From positions 1 through 27,033 of the forward strand of contig NZER01000176.1 of assembly GCA_002690445.1 (NCBI GenBank): a stretch of 27,033 bases of DNA. Direction: 5' to 3'. This document shows, piece by piece, positions 1-6,858 of the stretch. Numbering within the stretch: position 1 is the first letter of the stretch; the number at the start of each line of letters is the position of its first letter. Both the position numbers and the translations under genes were made by a program. This DNA is from Candidatus Pacearchaeota archaeon (GTDB lineage Archaea > Nanoarchaeota > Nanoarchaeia > Pacearchaeales > GW2011-AR1). A model generated the notes under the pieces. That model was not told the DNA's origin and searched no databases. It worked only from the letters and a program-made list of their open reading frames with translations.

Positions 1-99
1 ATGCTCTCTGCACTATCTAGGAAAATAACCAGGCCACTGTGGTGGTTTGCTGGCAGCACCATGGCTGGGGCACTCACTTACATAGTATCATTGTTCCTG
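1..99. repeat. Terminal direct repeat, left copy (circular assembly overlap)
   Basis: These 99 bases are identical to the last 99 bases of the window (26935-27033). A reading frame runs uninterrupted across the join, so the repeat reflects circular closure of the map (a k-mer-sized overlap) rather than a biological long terminal repeat. It should be counted once. True short terminal repeats of a virion molecule cannot be excluded from sequence alone, but the odd length and the intact gene through the join favour an assembly overlap. Confidence 0.95.
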
Positions 100-114
100 G
101 CAAACATCGGCTAG
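1..114 (+). CDS. Small two-helix membrane protein, holin-like (3' part of the junction-spanning gene)
   Basis: Bases 1-99 repeat the coding sequence at 26935-27033. Bases 100-111 encode the final residues A-N-I-G and 112-114 is TAG. The frame here is base 1 as first codon position. See the entry at 26812 for the whole protein. The overlapping 60-codon frame at 39-221 is a shadow. Confidence 0.8.
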   Translation: MLSALSRKITRPLWWFAGSTMAGALTYIVSLFLANIG

Positions 115-149
115 AGCACAGCTCTCTGCCCCTGAGTGCGACGAGGGGC
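113..149 (+). other. Two small hairpins upstream of the late terminator
   Basis: AGAGC (113-117) pairs with GCTCT (121-125) around a 3-base loop. GCCCCT (128-133) pairs with AGGGGC (144-149) around a 10-base loop. Together with the terminator at 159-192 they make three consecutive stem-loops in a short noncoding stretch. They may help protect the 3' end of the late transcript or mark a packaging or nuclease region. The role is not known. Confidence 0.5.
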
Positions 150-158
150 GGTTTAATT

Positions 159-192
159 GCCCTGCTGGTAGAAAACTACGGCAGGGCTTTTT
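159..192 (+). terminator. Rho-independent terminator of the late operon
   Basis: GCCCTGC (159-165) pairs with GCAGGGC (181-187). The stem continues inward through a wobble pair and a GTAG/CTAC helix to an AAAA loop, and is followed directly by TTTTT (188-192). It lies 45 bases after the stop of the junction-spanning gene and 50 bases before the early promoter, so it insulates late from early transcription on the circular map. Confidence 0.9.
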
Positions 193-241
193 GGTGCCCA
201 AAATACTCACCCTCTTTTTAATAAAAAGTCCTGTTAGGGGC

Positions 242-270
242 TTGACAAGCTACTTTATGGGGTGTATAAT
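242..270 (+). promoter_or_regulatory. Early promoter, sigma70 consensus (TTGACA-N17-TATAAT)
   Basis: TTGACA at 242-247 and TATAAT at 265-270 are both perfect consensus hexamers with the optimal 17-base spacer. Transcription would start near 277, 25 bases before the first early ATG at 302. With the terminator just upstream, this is the clearest start of the early operon (302-4675). No operator palindrome overlaps it. Confidence 0.88.
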
Positions 271-301
271 GAAGTTAATCAAGCTAGAAAAGGAGGCGAA
301 T

Positions 302-625
302 ATGAAAGTCTATATTGGCAAGAGGAAACGGTCAGATGTTTTAGTTCAAATCATCGAGGATGGAAAAACAAGGGAGCTTGATGCAGCTCCTAGCCAGGCG
401 ATAGTCAATCATTCCCCTGATGGTTTCAACTGGGGCTATAGAGGCTCAGGTTGTGCTCAATTAGCGTTGGCTATCCTTCTGGATGCTATCGAAGATCCCA
501 ATACTGCCCGAACCTATTATCAAGATTTTAAGGATATCTTTGTTTCAGGTTGGGATGACCATTGGGCCATGCCGGAAGTGGCTATTCGTAATTGGTTGGC
601 GAATGAAATGTTAAGGGAGAACTAG
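302..625 (+). CDS. DUF6166 family protein
   Basis: 107 residues. The ATG at 302 sits behind AGGAGG (291-296). Longer in-frame starts upstream (191, 269) fall before or inside the promoter and are rejected. Central and C-terminal signatures such as GFNWGYRGSGCAQLALAILL (residues 41-60) followed by a YQDFKD...F segment and a Trp-rich IRNWL end match the DUF6166 family, a small domain common in phages and mobile elements with no established function. First gene of the early operon, so it may act immediately after infection. Confidence 0.85.
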   Translation: MKVYIGKRKRSDVLVQIIEDGKTRELDAAPSQAIVNHSPDGFNWGYRGSGCAQLALAILLDAIEDPNTARTYYQDFKDIFVSGWDDHWAMPEVAIRNWLANEMLREN

Positions 626-627
626 AT

Positions 628-927
628 GTGGAGCAATTTGTAGAGGAAAAAGAGGGCAAGATTATTGTGCATGGTTTGCTTCTGGTGGATAAACTGAATC
701 AGATGATTCAGGAGGCAGAAGCAGTGGGTAATACCCATCCAGTCTTAGTTCTTAGCGAGAACCAATATGTTGGGATGAAGGCTAAGATCAAAGACGGATT
801 GGACAAAGTGGAGAGGGTCGACCCCCCAAAGAGGAAAGACAATAGCCCGCTAACCGGTGCCAGCTTTAACAAAATGGCTATTATAGTCACTTACAATGAG
901 GATTTAGTCACTCCGCTTATTCTGTAG
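628..927 (+). CDS. Hypothetical early protein (GTG start)
   Basis: 99 residues, reading from GTG at 628, two bases after the previous stop. The overlapping ATG at 626 opens only a five-codon frame, so GTG is the likely start. An AAGGGAGA site lies at 613-620. The protein is charged, with a short N-terminal beta/alpha pattern (residues 10-50), a basic stretch DPPKRKD near the middle and a hydrophobic end. I recognise no domain. Probable translational coupling with the upstream DUF6166 gene. Confidence 0.65.
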   Translation: MEQFVEEKEGKIIVHGLLLVDKLNQMIQEAEAVGNTHPVLVLSENQYVGMKAKIKDGLDKVERVDPPKRKDNSPLTGASFNKMAIIVTYNEDLVTPLIL

Positions 928-949
928 GGGAAGGATTATACTGAATTTT

Positions 950-1405
950 ATGAGTATATTGATAACAGAACTTGAATGTCAAAAATGTGGGCATGAGTGG
1001 GTGCCCCGCACCGAGGCAGTAAATAAATGCCCTAAATGTAAGAGCCCCCATTGGAATGACCCAGGGCATACAGCCATGAGTCCTCTGGAGGAACGGGCTC
1101 GTAAGTGGATAATGGCTCAGCACACATTGCTTGAATATCAGATTATTTTTCATTACCGCCAGAGCCCCGACTTCACCCTGCCCGATGGCAGGGGCTTTGA
1201 GGTTGTGCCTATAGGGAGGGAACGCATAGTTCTCTACGGACAGCAGTGGCAACGGCTCCTGGATAACGCCGACATGAATTATCTGCTGTGCTTTGGTGAG
1301 AGTGATGAGCCTGTTATTATACCTATGACCGAGCTACCCCTGGGCATAGCCCGCTGGGGTAAGTATTGGATATCCTGGTATCATAAAAAGGAGGTGAATC
1401 TATAA
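950..1405 (+). CDS. Zinc-ribbon protein of unknown function
   Basis: 151 residues. The N-terminus carries a zinc-ribbon pattern: CQKC at residues 10-13 and CPKC at 27-30, followed by a Trp. The C-terminal half alternates predicted beta strands around an F-E-V-V-P-I-G segment and ends in aromatic residues (WGKYWISWYH). That half has a loose nuclease-like alpha/beta look, but no catalytic set can be assigned. The Shine-Dalgarno site AGGGGAAGG (926-934) is farther from the ATG than usual, so the exact start is less certain; a TTG at 959 is an alternative. Confidence 0.7.
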   Translation: MSILITELECQKCGHEWVPRTEAVNKCPKCKSPHWNDPGHTAMSPLEERARKWIMAQHTLLEYQIIFHYRQSPDFTLPDGRGFEVVPIGRERIVLYGQQWQRLLDNADMNYLLCFGESDEPVIIPMTELPLGIARWGKYWISWYHKKEVNL

Positions 1406-1428
1406 GGGGTTTGACACCCAAATGAGAA

Positions 1429-1445
1429 GCCCCCCGTGGGGGGGC
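1429..1445 (+). other. GC-rich hairpin between early genes
   Basis: GCCCCCC (1429-1435) pairs perfectly with GGGGGGC (1439-1445) around a 3-base loop. No T-run follows, so it is not a standard intrinsic terminator. It lies in the 117-base gap between the zinc-ribbon gene and the coiled-coil gene and could stabilise a processed mRNA end or attenuate transcription. Confidence 0.6.
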
Positions 1446-1522
1446 GACTCATCCCGAAGCCAAATAGGAGACAAGCTATGTTAAGTATAGCGAAGCCAAA
1501 TAACAATGTCAAGGAGGAGACC

Positions 1523-2176
1523 ATGGAAGCTACTATCATTGTGCATCCTGAGAACGAGGAAGCATATCAAAAGCTGTCTGTGCAGATTGAGGGCTTAGCC
1601 CGCATCGCCAAGTCACGGGTTATCCTAACCGCCGATGACCTGAAACCTGCCACCGATGACCTGTCCCTGATTGCCCAGCTCCATACGGAGCTGGAGGCAT
1701 ATCGCAAGTCCTTTACCCAGCCTCTGCTAGTCTATAAAGCGGAGATTGATGAGACCTTCAAGTTACTCTCCGAGCCCCTGGTGGAAGCCAATAAAGTGAC
1801 CAAGCAAAAGGTGCTGGCTTTTCGTGCCGAGGAGGAGAGGAAACGGCAGGAGGCGGAGGCTATCAATCGGGAGAAACAGGAGCTCGCTGAAAGGGAACGG
1901 AAGCTCGCTGAGGAGAAGGGGGAAGCAGCTCCCGCAGAGCCTGAGCTGGTGGATGTGCCCCTCGAACCAACAGGGCGAATCAGAACCGATATGGGATTGG
2001 CGGGTCAACGGATGGTAAAAAAGTGGGAGGTGGAGGATATCTCTCAGGTGCCCGCCATGTATCTATCGGTGGAGGCGGGCAAGGTCAATAAAGTAGTCAA
2101 GGCGGGTGGTTCTATCCCAGGTATCAGGATATGGGAGGAGCCGACTCTCGCCGTGACAGCTAGGAGGCACGACTAA
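1523..2176 (+). CDS. Coiled-coil protein of the phage recombination region
   Basis: 217 residues. The ATG at 1523 follows AAGGAGGAGA (1511-1520); an in-frame upstream ATG at 1475 lacks a comparable site. The order is an N-terminal helical region, a long charged coiled coil (about residues 85-135, rich in E, R, K), and a C-terminal domain with W-E-V-E-D-I...VPAMYL...SIPGIRIWEE. That C-terminal pattern (W-x-hydrophobic-D, VP..YL, G(I/V)RIW) is familiar from phage proteins encoded beside RecT, Gam or ssDNA-binding genes, whose exact role is not established. The next gene, two bases downstream, is ssDNA-binding-like, which fits. Confidence 0.75.
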   Translation: MEATIIVHPENEEAYQKLSVQIEGLARIAKSRVILTADDLKPATDDLSLIAQLHTELEAYRKSFTQPLLVYKAEIDETFKLLSEPLVEANKVTKQKVLAFRAEEERKRQEAEAINREKQELAERERKLAEEKGEAAPAEPELVDVPLEPTGRIRTDMGLAGQRMVKKWEVEDISQVPAMYLSVEAGKVNKVVKAGGSIPGIRIWEEPTLAVTARRHD

Positions 2177-2177
2177 T

Positions 2178-2894
2178 ATGGCAAAGATTAAACTGCAAAT
2201 CAAGACAGCCAAAGACCCTGAGACCTTCGGCACCAGCGGTGCCCGCAAAGTAGAGTTCTTTGCCCTGAACGAGGGCGGGGAGACCCTGGAATACAAGACC
2301 TTCAAACCTGCCCTCTTTGATGCCATCAAGGAGAATGAGGGCAAAGGGACAATAGAGGTGGACATGGAGGTCAAGACCAGGGGGGAATACACTGACCGAG
2401 TAGTCTCACAGGTCTATGTCGGCGGTTCCCCTGTGGGAACCAGGCAAGGAGGGGGAAGTGGATATCGGGGTGGAGGCAAGAGCCCAGAGGAGGTCGCCAG
2501 CATTGAGGCTCAGGTGGCATTCAAGGGAGTGGTTGACCTCATTGGCAATGACCACCTTGATAGTGATAGCGAGCTGGGCAAGAAGGCACTTAACTGGGCT
2601 GACAAGAAGCTAGACCAGGTTCCTGTAGCTCGCAGCCAGCCAGCCGAGACCAAGGCTTACTCCCAGGCAACCGCAAAGAAGGCATCGCCTGCTGAGGAAA
2701 CAAAGCCAGAGGAATCGGGAGCCCGCACCTTCAAGAATGTCGGTGAGTTTCTCAAGGCATGTCAGTCGGCAGGTGTGCCCAGAAGCCAGGTGATTGAACA
2801 CTTAGGGGTAGACGACACTAGCCTGGCAAAGATAAACACCACAGAGGCATGGGAGCTCGTCTATGACGAAATCATCAAGTATTTAGCTGAATAA
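2178..2894 (+). CDS. Putative ssDNA-binding (OB-fold-like) protein
   Basis: 238 residues, starting two bases after the preceding stop. Residues 1-85 look like an OB-type beta barrel, with a KTFKPALFDAIKEN...TIEVDMEVKT segment. A Gly/Arg-rich linker (GGGSGYRGGG) follows, then a helical segment around SIEAQVAFKGVVDLI, a Pro/Ala/Lys-rich linker, and a C-terminal helical domain (about 185-238) ending in acidic residues. Barrel, Gly-rich tail and acidic end resemble phage single-strand binding proteins. It lies directly upstream of the replication genes. No unambiguous family signature is visible, so the function is inferred. Confidence 0.6.
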   Translation: MAKIKLQIKTAKDPETFGTSGARKVEFFALNEGGETLEYKTFKPALFDAIKENEGKGTIEVDMEVKTRGEYTDRVVSQVYVGGSPVGTRQGGGSGYRGGGKSPEEVASIEAQVAFKGVVDLIGNDHLDSDSELGKKALNWADKKLDQVPVARSQPAETKAYSQATAKKASPAEETKPEESGARTFKNVGEFLKACQSAGVPRSQVIEHLGVDDTSLAKINTTEAWELVYDEIIKYLAE

Positions 2895-2911
2895 GTAGAG
2901 GGGGACAAGCT

Positions 2912-3091
2912 ATGCAACCCTTACCAAAGCCAAAACCGGCTGAGCAACGGTTCGCAGCTCTTAGCAGCACCTATATAATACGGGGATGTCCGAGATGTCT
3001 CGGCACCCTATCCCCTGAACCTAACAGTAAGGTCTGTTTGAACTGTGGATACAGGGAGTCAGTGTCCCTGTTGAGGAGGGTCAATGGCTAA
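2912..3091 (+). CDS. 59-residue zinc-ribbon protein
   Basis: Short gene from ATG 2912 behind an AGAGGGGGA site (2897-2905), ending TAA at 3089-3091 and overlapping the start of the replication gene by eight bases. CPRC at residues 26-29 and CLNC at 42-45 form a CxxC-x12-CxxC zinc ribbon, with a basic C-terminal end (LLRRVNG). The overlap implies translational coupling with the replication protein, so it may be a small DNA- or protein-binding partner in replication. Confidence 0.75.
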   Translation: MQPLPKPKPAEQRFAALSSTYIIRGCPRCLGTLSPEPNSKVCLNCGYRESVSLLRRVNG

Positions 3092-3938
3092 TCCACAACC
3101 AACCGACCCACATCTGAGGGTAGCCCATGAGCTCCTGGAGGAGATAATCGCCTGCGATTTTACCAAGAGGCAGCTCAGTATAATCCTCATGATACTCAGG
3201 TTCTCCTGGGGGTGCCATAAGAAAAACGCTGTCATCCCCAGGCAGCGGGACTTTGCAATCGCAGGTGTCTTGGAGACACATATCAAGGCGGAGCTGGACT
3301 GGTTGGTGAATGCTAAGGTACTCCAAATTGAGGGAGACAGCTACTGGTTTAATAAAGACTACGACCAGTGGCGAGTCTCTAGGACGAAGGGCTTTGACCG
3401 AGATATCCTGACCGACCTACTGACACTTAATCTACAGCTCGGCAATGGGAAACTTACTAAAAAGGTAAGAACTTCTTACCGAAAAGGTAAGTCTGACACG
3501 CCTGAGTTAGCCTCGGCTAAAGAAAGGAAAGAAACTACCTCTACAGATATATCTCTATTACCTATAGAGATTAAAGAGGTAGTAGAAGTGCTTTTTAATG
3601 TAGACAATTTTAGCCTTGAACTTCCCAAAACGGTAAGTCTTGTGCTTGAATTGTTGAGAGACTTTACCGACCTGGATGTTATTGAGGCGGTAAAGGGTTG
3701 GGCAGCTTACTGCTTAGACCATCCGTTGAAAAAGAGGAGCTCCCCGGCTCAGCAGTTGAGGAATCGTCTGGTCAATGACAGGAAGTGGGGTAAAAATCCT
3801 GCTAAGGTAAACGGTGAGAGTAAGTTTACACAGGGCAAGTATGGACACATGACTGCTACATCAGCTGAGGATGTTCAGAGGCTCAAAGAGGAACAAGAGG
3901 AACGGGCAAGGATGGTGGAGAAGGCACATGGGAGGTAA
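3084..3938 (+). CDS. Phage replication protein O-like (initiator)
   Basis: 284 residues. Residues 8-100 match the N-terminal domain of phage replication protein O: an opening HLRVAHELLEEI, a helix with LSIILMILRFSWG, a Lys-rich turn, then a winged-helix DNA-binding segment ending in a beta hairpin (LQIEGDSYWFN). The linker (about 115-165) is basic and Ser/Thr-rich. A C-terminal alpha-helical domain (175-284) would contact the helicase or its loader. As in lambda, candidate iterons lie inside the gene (3453-3491). No helicase or helicase loader is encoded, so host machinery would have to be recruited. Confidence 0.82.
   Translation: MANPQPTDPHLRVAHELLEEIIACDFTKRQLSIILMILRFSWGCHKKNAVIPRQRDFAIAGVLETHIKAELDWLVNAKVLQIEGDSYWFNKDYDQWRVSRTKGFDRDILTDLLTLNLQLGNGKLTKKVRTSYRKGKSDTPELASAKERKETTSTDISLLPIEIKEVVEVLFNVDNFSLELPKTVSLVLELLRDFTDLDVIEAVKGWAAYCLDHPLKKRSSPAQQLRNRLVNDRKWGKNPAKVNGESKFTQGKYGHMTATSAEDVQRLKEEQEERARMVEKAHGR
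3453..3491. repeat. Tandem interrupted palindromes (candidate replication iterons A and B)
   Basis: Site A is CTTACT-AAAAA-GGTAAG (3453-3469). Site B is CTTACC-GAAAA-GGTAAG (3475-3491). Centres are 22 bp apart, about two helical turns, so both would face the same side of the DNA. The 6-5-6 architecture with an A-rich centre matches lambda O iterons, which also lie inside the O gene. These are candidate initiator sites at the replication origin. Their position in the Ser/Lys-rich linker of the protein means the coding constraint is weak. Confidence 0.65.
3621..3637. repeat. Degenerate third palindrome (site C) in the replication gene
   Basis: CTTCCC-AAAAC-GGTAAG has one mismatch to the arms of sites A and B but the same 5-base A-rich spacer. 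It lies 146 bp (centre to centre) downstream of site B, with AT-rich DNA between, which could be the melting region of an origin. Confidence 0.4.
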
Positions 3939-4004
3939 GATGTTAACACACATTAAGGCAATAGCAGATATAGAGTTGTCATAACGATATAATGCGAGGG
4001 CAAG

Positions 4005-4421
4005 ATGGCTAGTAGTATAGAGGTGAGTATCTCAAACGCTAAGCGGCTGCTAAAAATAGGTTTTGGGCAGCTACCCTATCCTGAGCTTTATCCGAATGCC
4101 CTCCGCAGGCTTCATTGGAGGCAGAGAGCGGAGATTTCGAAGCAGGCAAGACAAGAAGCATATTATGTGGCGAGTGGAGATATACGACAATATTTGCGGG
4201 GTCGGCCAATTAAACGAGCTGAAGTTGAGATACAATTCATATCGAAGATTTATAGAACCAGAGATATAGATGGGCTTCTGTCAGCCTGTAAAGCATGGCT
4301 AGATGGGTTGGTGGATGCTGGGGTATTGGTTAATGATGATGGCTGGCATATTGTCAAACTAACCGGGACTCTAACTAAGGGGGAGGAGGATAATACTATT
4401 ATCACGGTGAGGGAAGCCTGA
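4005..4421 (+). CDS. RusA-like Holliday junction resolvase
   Basis: 138 residues; ATG 4005 behind GAGGG. The acidic residues typical of RusA are present: RDID (D87, D89), a conserved Lys (K96), D100, and NDDGWH (D111, D112). RusA-family enzymes are small dimeric nucleases that cut four-way DNA junctions symmetrically, and in phages they resolve recombination or replication intermediates before packaging. The N-terminal L-x-x-N-x-x-R-x-H-W segment fits the family. It is the last recognisable DNA-metabolism gene of the early operon. Confidence 0.82.
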   Translation: MASSIEVSISNAKRLLKIGFGQLPYPELYPNALRRLHWRQRAEISKQARQEAYYVASGDIRQYLRGRPIKRAEVEIQFISKIYRTRDIDGLLSACKAWLDGLVDAGVLVNDDGWHIVKLTGTLTKGEEDNTIITVREA

Positions 4422-4675
4422 TGGCAACAAGATTTGAAATTCGGGCTCCTATGTGGGGCACACAAAAGGTGGGTTTAGCCGAGAAGCGAATGTTTCATGA
4501 TGTGCTAGAGGTGAACATTCTGTATGCTGATAAGAGGGGCAATAGGCTTTATCCGCACCTATACCACATACTTAGAGCCAGAGCCCTTGGATACCCAACA
4601 CAATTGGTTAAGGGGACTTTATTGCGGGTAATACCGATAGCTGATATGGAAGAGGTTCATGTGACCAAATCATAG
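4421..4675 (+). CDS. Hypothetical protein, 84 residues
   Basis: The ATG overlaps the RusA stop (TGATG, 4419-4423), so translation is probably coupled. The protein is mixed alpha/beta with several His, Tyr and Arg residues (YPHLYHILRARALGYP near the middle) and no Cys pairs or membrane segment. I do not recognise a family. It is the last gene of the early operon. Confidence 0.65.
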   Translation: MATRFEIRAPMWGTQKVGLAEKRMFHDVLEVNILYADKRGNRLYPHLYHILRARALGYPTQLVKGTLLRVIPIADMEEVHVTKS

Positions 4676-4698
4676 CCCTTGTTTTGAGAGCAGCTATA

Positions 4699-4715
4699 CT
4701 TACCAAATAGGTAAG
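4699..4715. promoter_or_regulatory. Interrupted palindrome (site D) upstream of the methyltransferase promoter
   Basis: CTTACC-AAATA-GGTAAG, followed by TTCTGA, shares arms, spacer length and right flank with sites B and E. It ends 16 bases before the -35 hexamer, a position typical of an activator site. It is the only strong copy in noncoding DNA. A regulator, the replication protein or the ParB-like domain of the downstream gene could bind it. Confidence 0.6.
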
Positions 4716-4731
4716 TTCTGAGACTAACACC

Positions 4732-4759
4732 TTGACAGACCAGGTAGGTTTGCTACAAT
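4732..4759 (+). promoter_or_regulatory. Promoter TTGACA-N16-TACAAT before the ParB-methyltransferase gene
   Basis: TTGACA at 4732-4737 and TACAAT at 4754-4759 (five of six consensus bases) are 16 bases apart. Expected initiation at about 4766-4767 coincides with the ATG at 4767, so the message would be leaderless or nearly so. It is the only good promoter between the early genes and the packaging and structural genes, so it may start the middle/late operon. Confidence 0.75.
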
Positions 4760-4766
4760 AAAGAGG

Positions 4767-6065
4767 ATGGCTACTAAAGTGGAAGTGAATATCTTAGCTG
4801 AGCTGGAACCTCTTACGGTTCCTATATCAGAGCTTACGCTTGACCCCAAGAATGCCCGCCAGCATCCTGATAGGAACATTCAGACCTTGATGCTCAGCTT
4901 AACTCATTACGGACAGCGGACACCGCTTGTGGCTAACTCTAAGACCAAGATAGTGCTCAAAGGCAACGGGCTTCTGATGGCAGCTAAGGAACTGGGTTGG
5001 GACAGGATAGCGGTGGTCTGGGTGGATGACGATGACGAGACTGCCAAAGCCTATGCCATAATGGATAACCAGTCGGGGGAGACCTCCGAGTGGGACTTGC
5101 CCAATCTAAAGGATATCTTAGAGGAGCTGGACACTGGGGCTTTCAGGATGGACTTGACTGGGTTCCTGGAGACGGAGATAGCCGACCTCATGACCCAGTT
5201 GCGGGAACCAGGGAGTGGCTTGACCGATGATGATGCCGTCCCAGAGGTGGGGGAGCAGATATGCAAGCCTGGTGACCTATGGGTGCTGGGTGAGCACCGA
5301 TTGTTATGCGGGGATGTGACCATGTCGGAGAATGTGGAGAAGCTCATGGGGGGCGAGGTAGGGGATATCGTGTTCACTGACCCGCCGTATAATGTGAATT
5401 ACGGAAGCACCATGAAGGATAAGATGAGGCATAAGGTCAGCAAGAGTAATGCTGGGCGAAAAATAATGAACGATAACTTCCCCAGTAAGCTGGCTTACTA
5501 CCAGTTCCTCTATCAGGCGATATCGGCGTTCAGACCATATGTGAAGGGGGATGTCTATATGTGCTCGTCCTCGTCAGAGCTTCATACACTGCAGAAGGCA
5601 TTTGTTGACAGCAATGGGCATTGGAGCACATTCATAATATGGGTTAAGAATACCTTTACTATCGGGAGGTCTAACTACCAGAGGCAGTATGAGGTTATTC
5701 TATACGGTTGGTTTGAGGGGAGTCCGCACTACTGGAGCGGGGTTAGGTCGCTGGGTGATGTGATAAAGCAGGAGCAGGCAACGGATGTATGGGAGTTCCC
5801 GAAACCGAGTAAGAGCCCGCTGCACCCCACTACTAAGCCAGTATCCTTGGTTCAGAGGGCGATTAAAAATAGTAGCAGGGTCAGGGGCATCGTCCTAGAC
5901 CTCTTTGGTGGGTCGGGGACAACCATGATAGCTTGCGAGACATTAGACCGCCGTTGCTATATGATGGAGCTAGACCCCCACTACTGTGATGTAATCATAG
6001 AGCGGTGGGAGCGATACACGGGTAAGGAAGCTGTGCTTTTGGAGGCTACCAATGCCAGCGGGTAG
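4767..6065 (+). CDS. ParB-like domain / beta-class DNA methyltransferase fusion
   Basis: 432 residues. Residues 15-110 form a ParB/Srx-like domain (P-I-S-E-L...N-A-R, GQ-R-P-L-V, K-G-N-G-x-x-x-A-A-x-L-G). A methyltransferase follows, with DPPY at 205-208 and the AdoMet motif FGGSGTT at 380-386 near the C-terminus. The order (catalytic DPPY first) is the beta class, which makes N6-methyladenine or N4-methylcytosine. No cognate restriction enzyme is encoded, so it is probably an orphan enzyme for self-protection or for marking DNA at packaging. The AAGAGG before the ATG has no spacing, so canonical Shine-Dalgarno initiation is unlikely and leaderless translation is suggested. Confidence 0.88.
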   Translation: MATKVEVNILAELEPLTVPISELTLDPKNARQHPDRNIQTLMLSLTHYGQRTPLVANSKTKIVLKGNGLLMAAKELGWDRIAVVWVDDDDETAKAYAIMDNQSGETSEWDLPNLKDILEELDTGAFRMDLTGFLETEIADLMTQLREPGSGLTDDDAVPEVGEQICKPGDLWVLGEHRLLCGDVTMSENVEKLMGGEVGDIVFTDPPYNVNYGSTMKDKMRHKVSKSNAGRKIMNDNFPSKLAYYQFLYQAISAFRPYVKGDVYMCSSSSELHTLQKAFVDSNGHWSTFIIWVKNTFTIGRSNYQRQYEVILYGWFEGSPHYWSGVRSLGDVIKQEQATDVWEFPKPSKSPLHPTTKPVSLVQRAIKNSSRVRGIVLDLFGGSGTTMIACETLDRRCYMMELDPHYCDVIIERWERYTGKEAVLLEATNASG

Positions 6066-6483
6066 ACCGAGCAAGCTAACCGATGAGATGAAAGCGAAGA
6101 TAATCAGGTTCGTGAGAGCTGGTAACTATTATAATGTGGCTTGTAGGGCAGCAGGGGTGGGGGAACGGACATTTATGCGGTGGATGGAGATGGGCAGAGA
6201 GGCTAAGAGCGGAAGGTTTAGGCAATTTTGGCAAGAGGTGTTATCTGCTGAAGCAGAGGCGGAGGCACTCCATGTATTAAATATCACTAAGGCGGGTGTT
6301 ACTGATTGGAAGGCGAGTGCCCGTTTTCTGGCAGCAAAGTATCCAGACCGGTGGGCGGAGAAGCGAGCCATTGATATTACATCGGGAGGCAAGCGGATTA
6401 AGGGTTATGCGGTGTCAGCTGACCCCGCTAACTGGAACAAGGATGAGGAGATCGATGGAACAGGAAAAGGAACTGGAGACTGA
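6052..6483 (+). CDS. terS: Terminase small subunit
   Basis: 143 residues; the ATG overlaps the end of the methyltransferase by 14 bases. It opens PAGRPSKLTDEMKAKI, followed by a helix-turn-helix (N-V-A-C-R-A-A-G-V-G-E-R-T-F-x-R-W, about residues 25-45), helices for oligomerisation, and the segment FLAAKYPDRWAEK that is typical of small terminases. It recognises the packaging start on concatemeric DNA and hands it to the large subunit encoded two genes downstream. Confidence 0.85.
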   Translation: MPAGRPSKLTDEMKAKIIRFVRAGNYYNVACRAAGVGERTFMRWMEMGREAKSGRFRQFWQEVLSAEAEAEALHVLNITKAGVTDWKASARFLAAKYPDRWAEKRAIDITSGGKRIKGYAVSADPANWNKDEEIDGTGKGTGD

Positions 6484-6509
6484 GGGGTTTATTACAATAA
6501 GGAGGCACC

Positions 6510-6854
6510 ATGAGAACAGAAGGCACCATATTAGCATGTGACCAGTGTGGGAAGCAGCACGATATCCTTCCGCATGAGAAGGGGCTCCCAGAGGGCTGGC
6601 TGAGGTTGTCGGTCAGGGGGAGCCATCCAGAGCCCGACCCAGAGTTTGACATCCCAGAGGATGAGGAGATACCCTTTGTCCTGTTAAACCTTGAGGCAGA
6701 TGTTTGCAGCAAGGATTGTGCTGTGGGCTGGCTCATGGCACAGATGGTGGGTAAAGTGCCAGACAATCCAGGTGAGACCGTGAGTGGCGAGCCTGTGGAA
6801 AAGGTGTTAAAGAAAACGAAGCCAAGTAAAACTAAGGAGGCAGTGAAAGCATGA
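6510..6854 (+). CDS. Cys-containing protein between terminase genes
   Basis: 114 residues; ATG 6510 behind AGGAGGC. CDQC (residues 10-13) with a nearby His, and CSKDC (about 70-74), could form one zinc site split across an acidic beta-rich segment. The C-terminus is Lys-rich (KKTKPSKTK). The first half has the look of small phage treble-clef/zinc-ribbon proteins. Its place between terS and terL suggests a packaging accessory role, which is inference. Confidence 0.65.
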   Translation: MRTEGTILACDQCGKQHDILPHEKGLPEGWLRLSVRGSHPEPDPEFDIPEDEEIPFVLLNLEADVCSKDCAVGWLMAQMVGKVPDNPGETVSGEPVEKVLKKTKPSKTKEAVKA

Positions 6855-6858
6855 CTAA

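Noticed and set aside
1..99. Terminal repeat as a biological direct terminal repeat of the virion
   Set aside because: A gene reads intact through the join and the length looks like an assembly k-mer, so circular overlap is simpler. Read-end data would be needed to revive the idea.
39..221. 60-codon + strand frame
   Set aside because: It overlaps the junction-spanning membrane protein gene and the terminator in another frame and has no ribosome site.
115..301. tRNA or attachment site in the main noncoding gap
   Set aside because: The hairpins do not form a cloverleaf, and no integrase is encoded anywhere in the genome.
917..1252. Minus-strand frames such as this one and those at 11939-12880, 11337-11852 and 23820-24338
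   Set aside because: They lie opposite genes with clear families or strong ribosome sites, lack their own ribosome sites and show no recognisable domains. All supported genes are on the + strand.
1411..1416. TTGACA in the gap after the zinc-ribbon gene
   Set aside because: No -10 hexamer is found at proper spacing; the GC hairpin occupies that position.
3976..3993. TATAAT before the RusA-like gene as a promoter
   Set aside because: The only -35-like sequence (TTGTCA) is six bases away, and nothing suitable lies at 16-18 bases.
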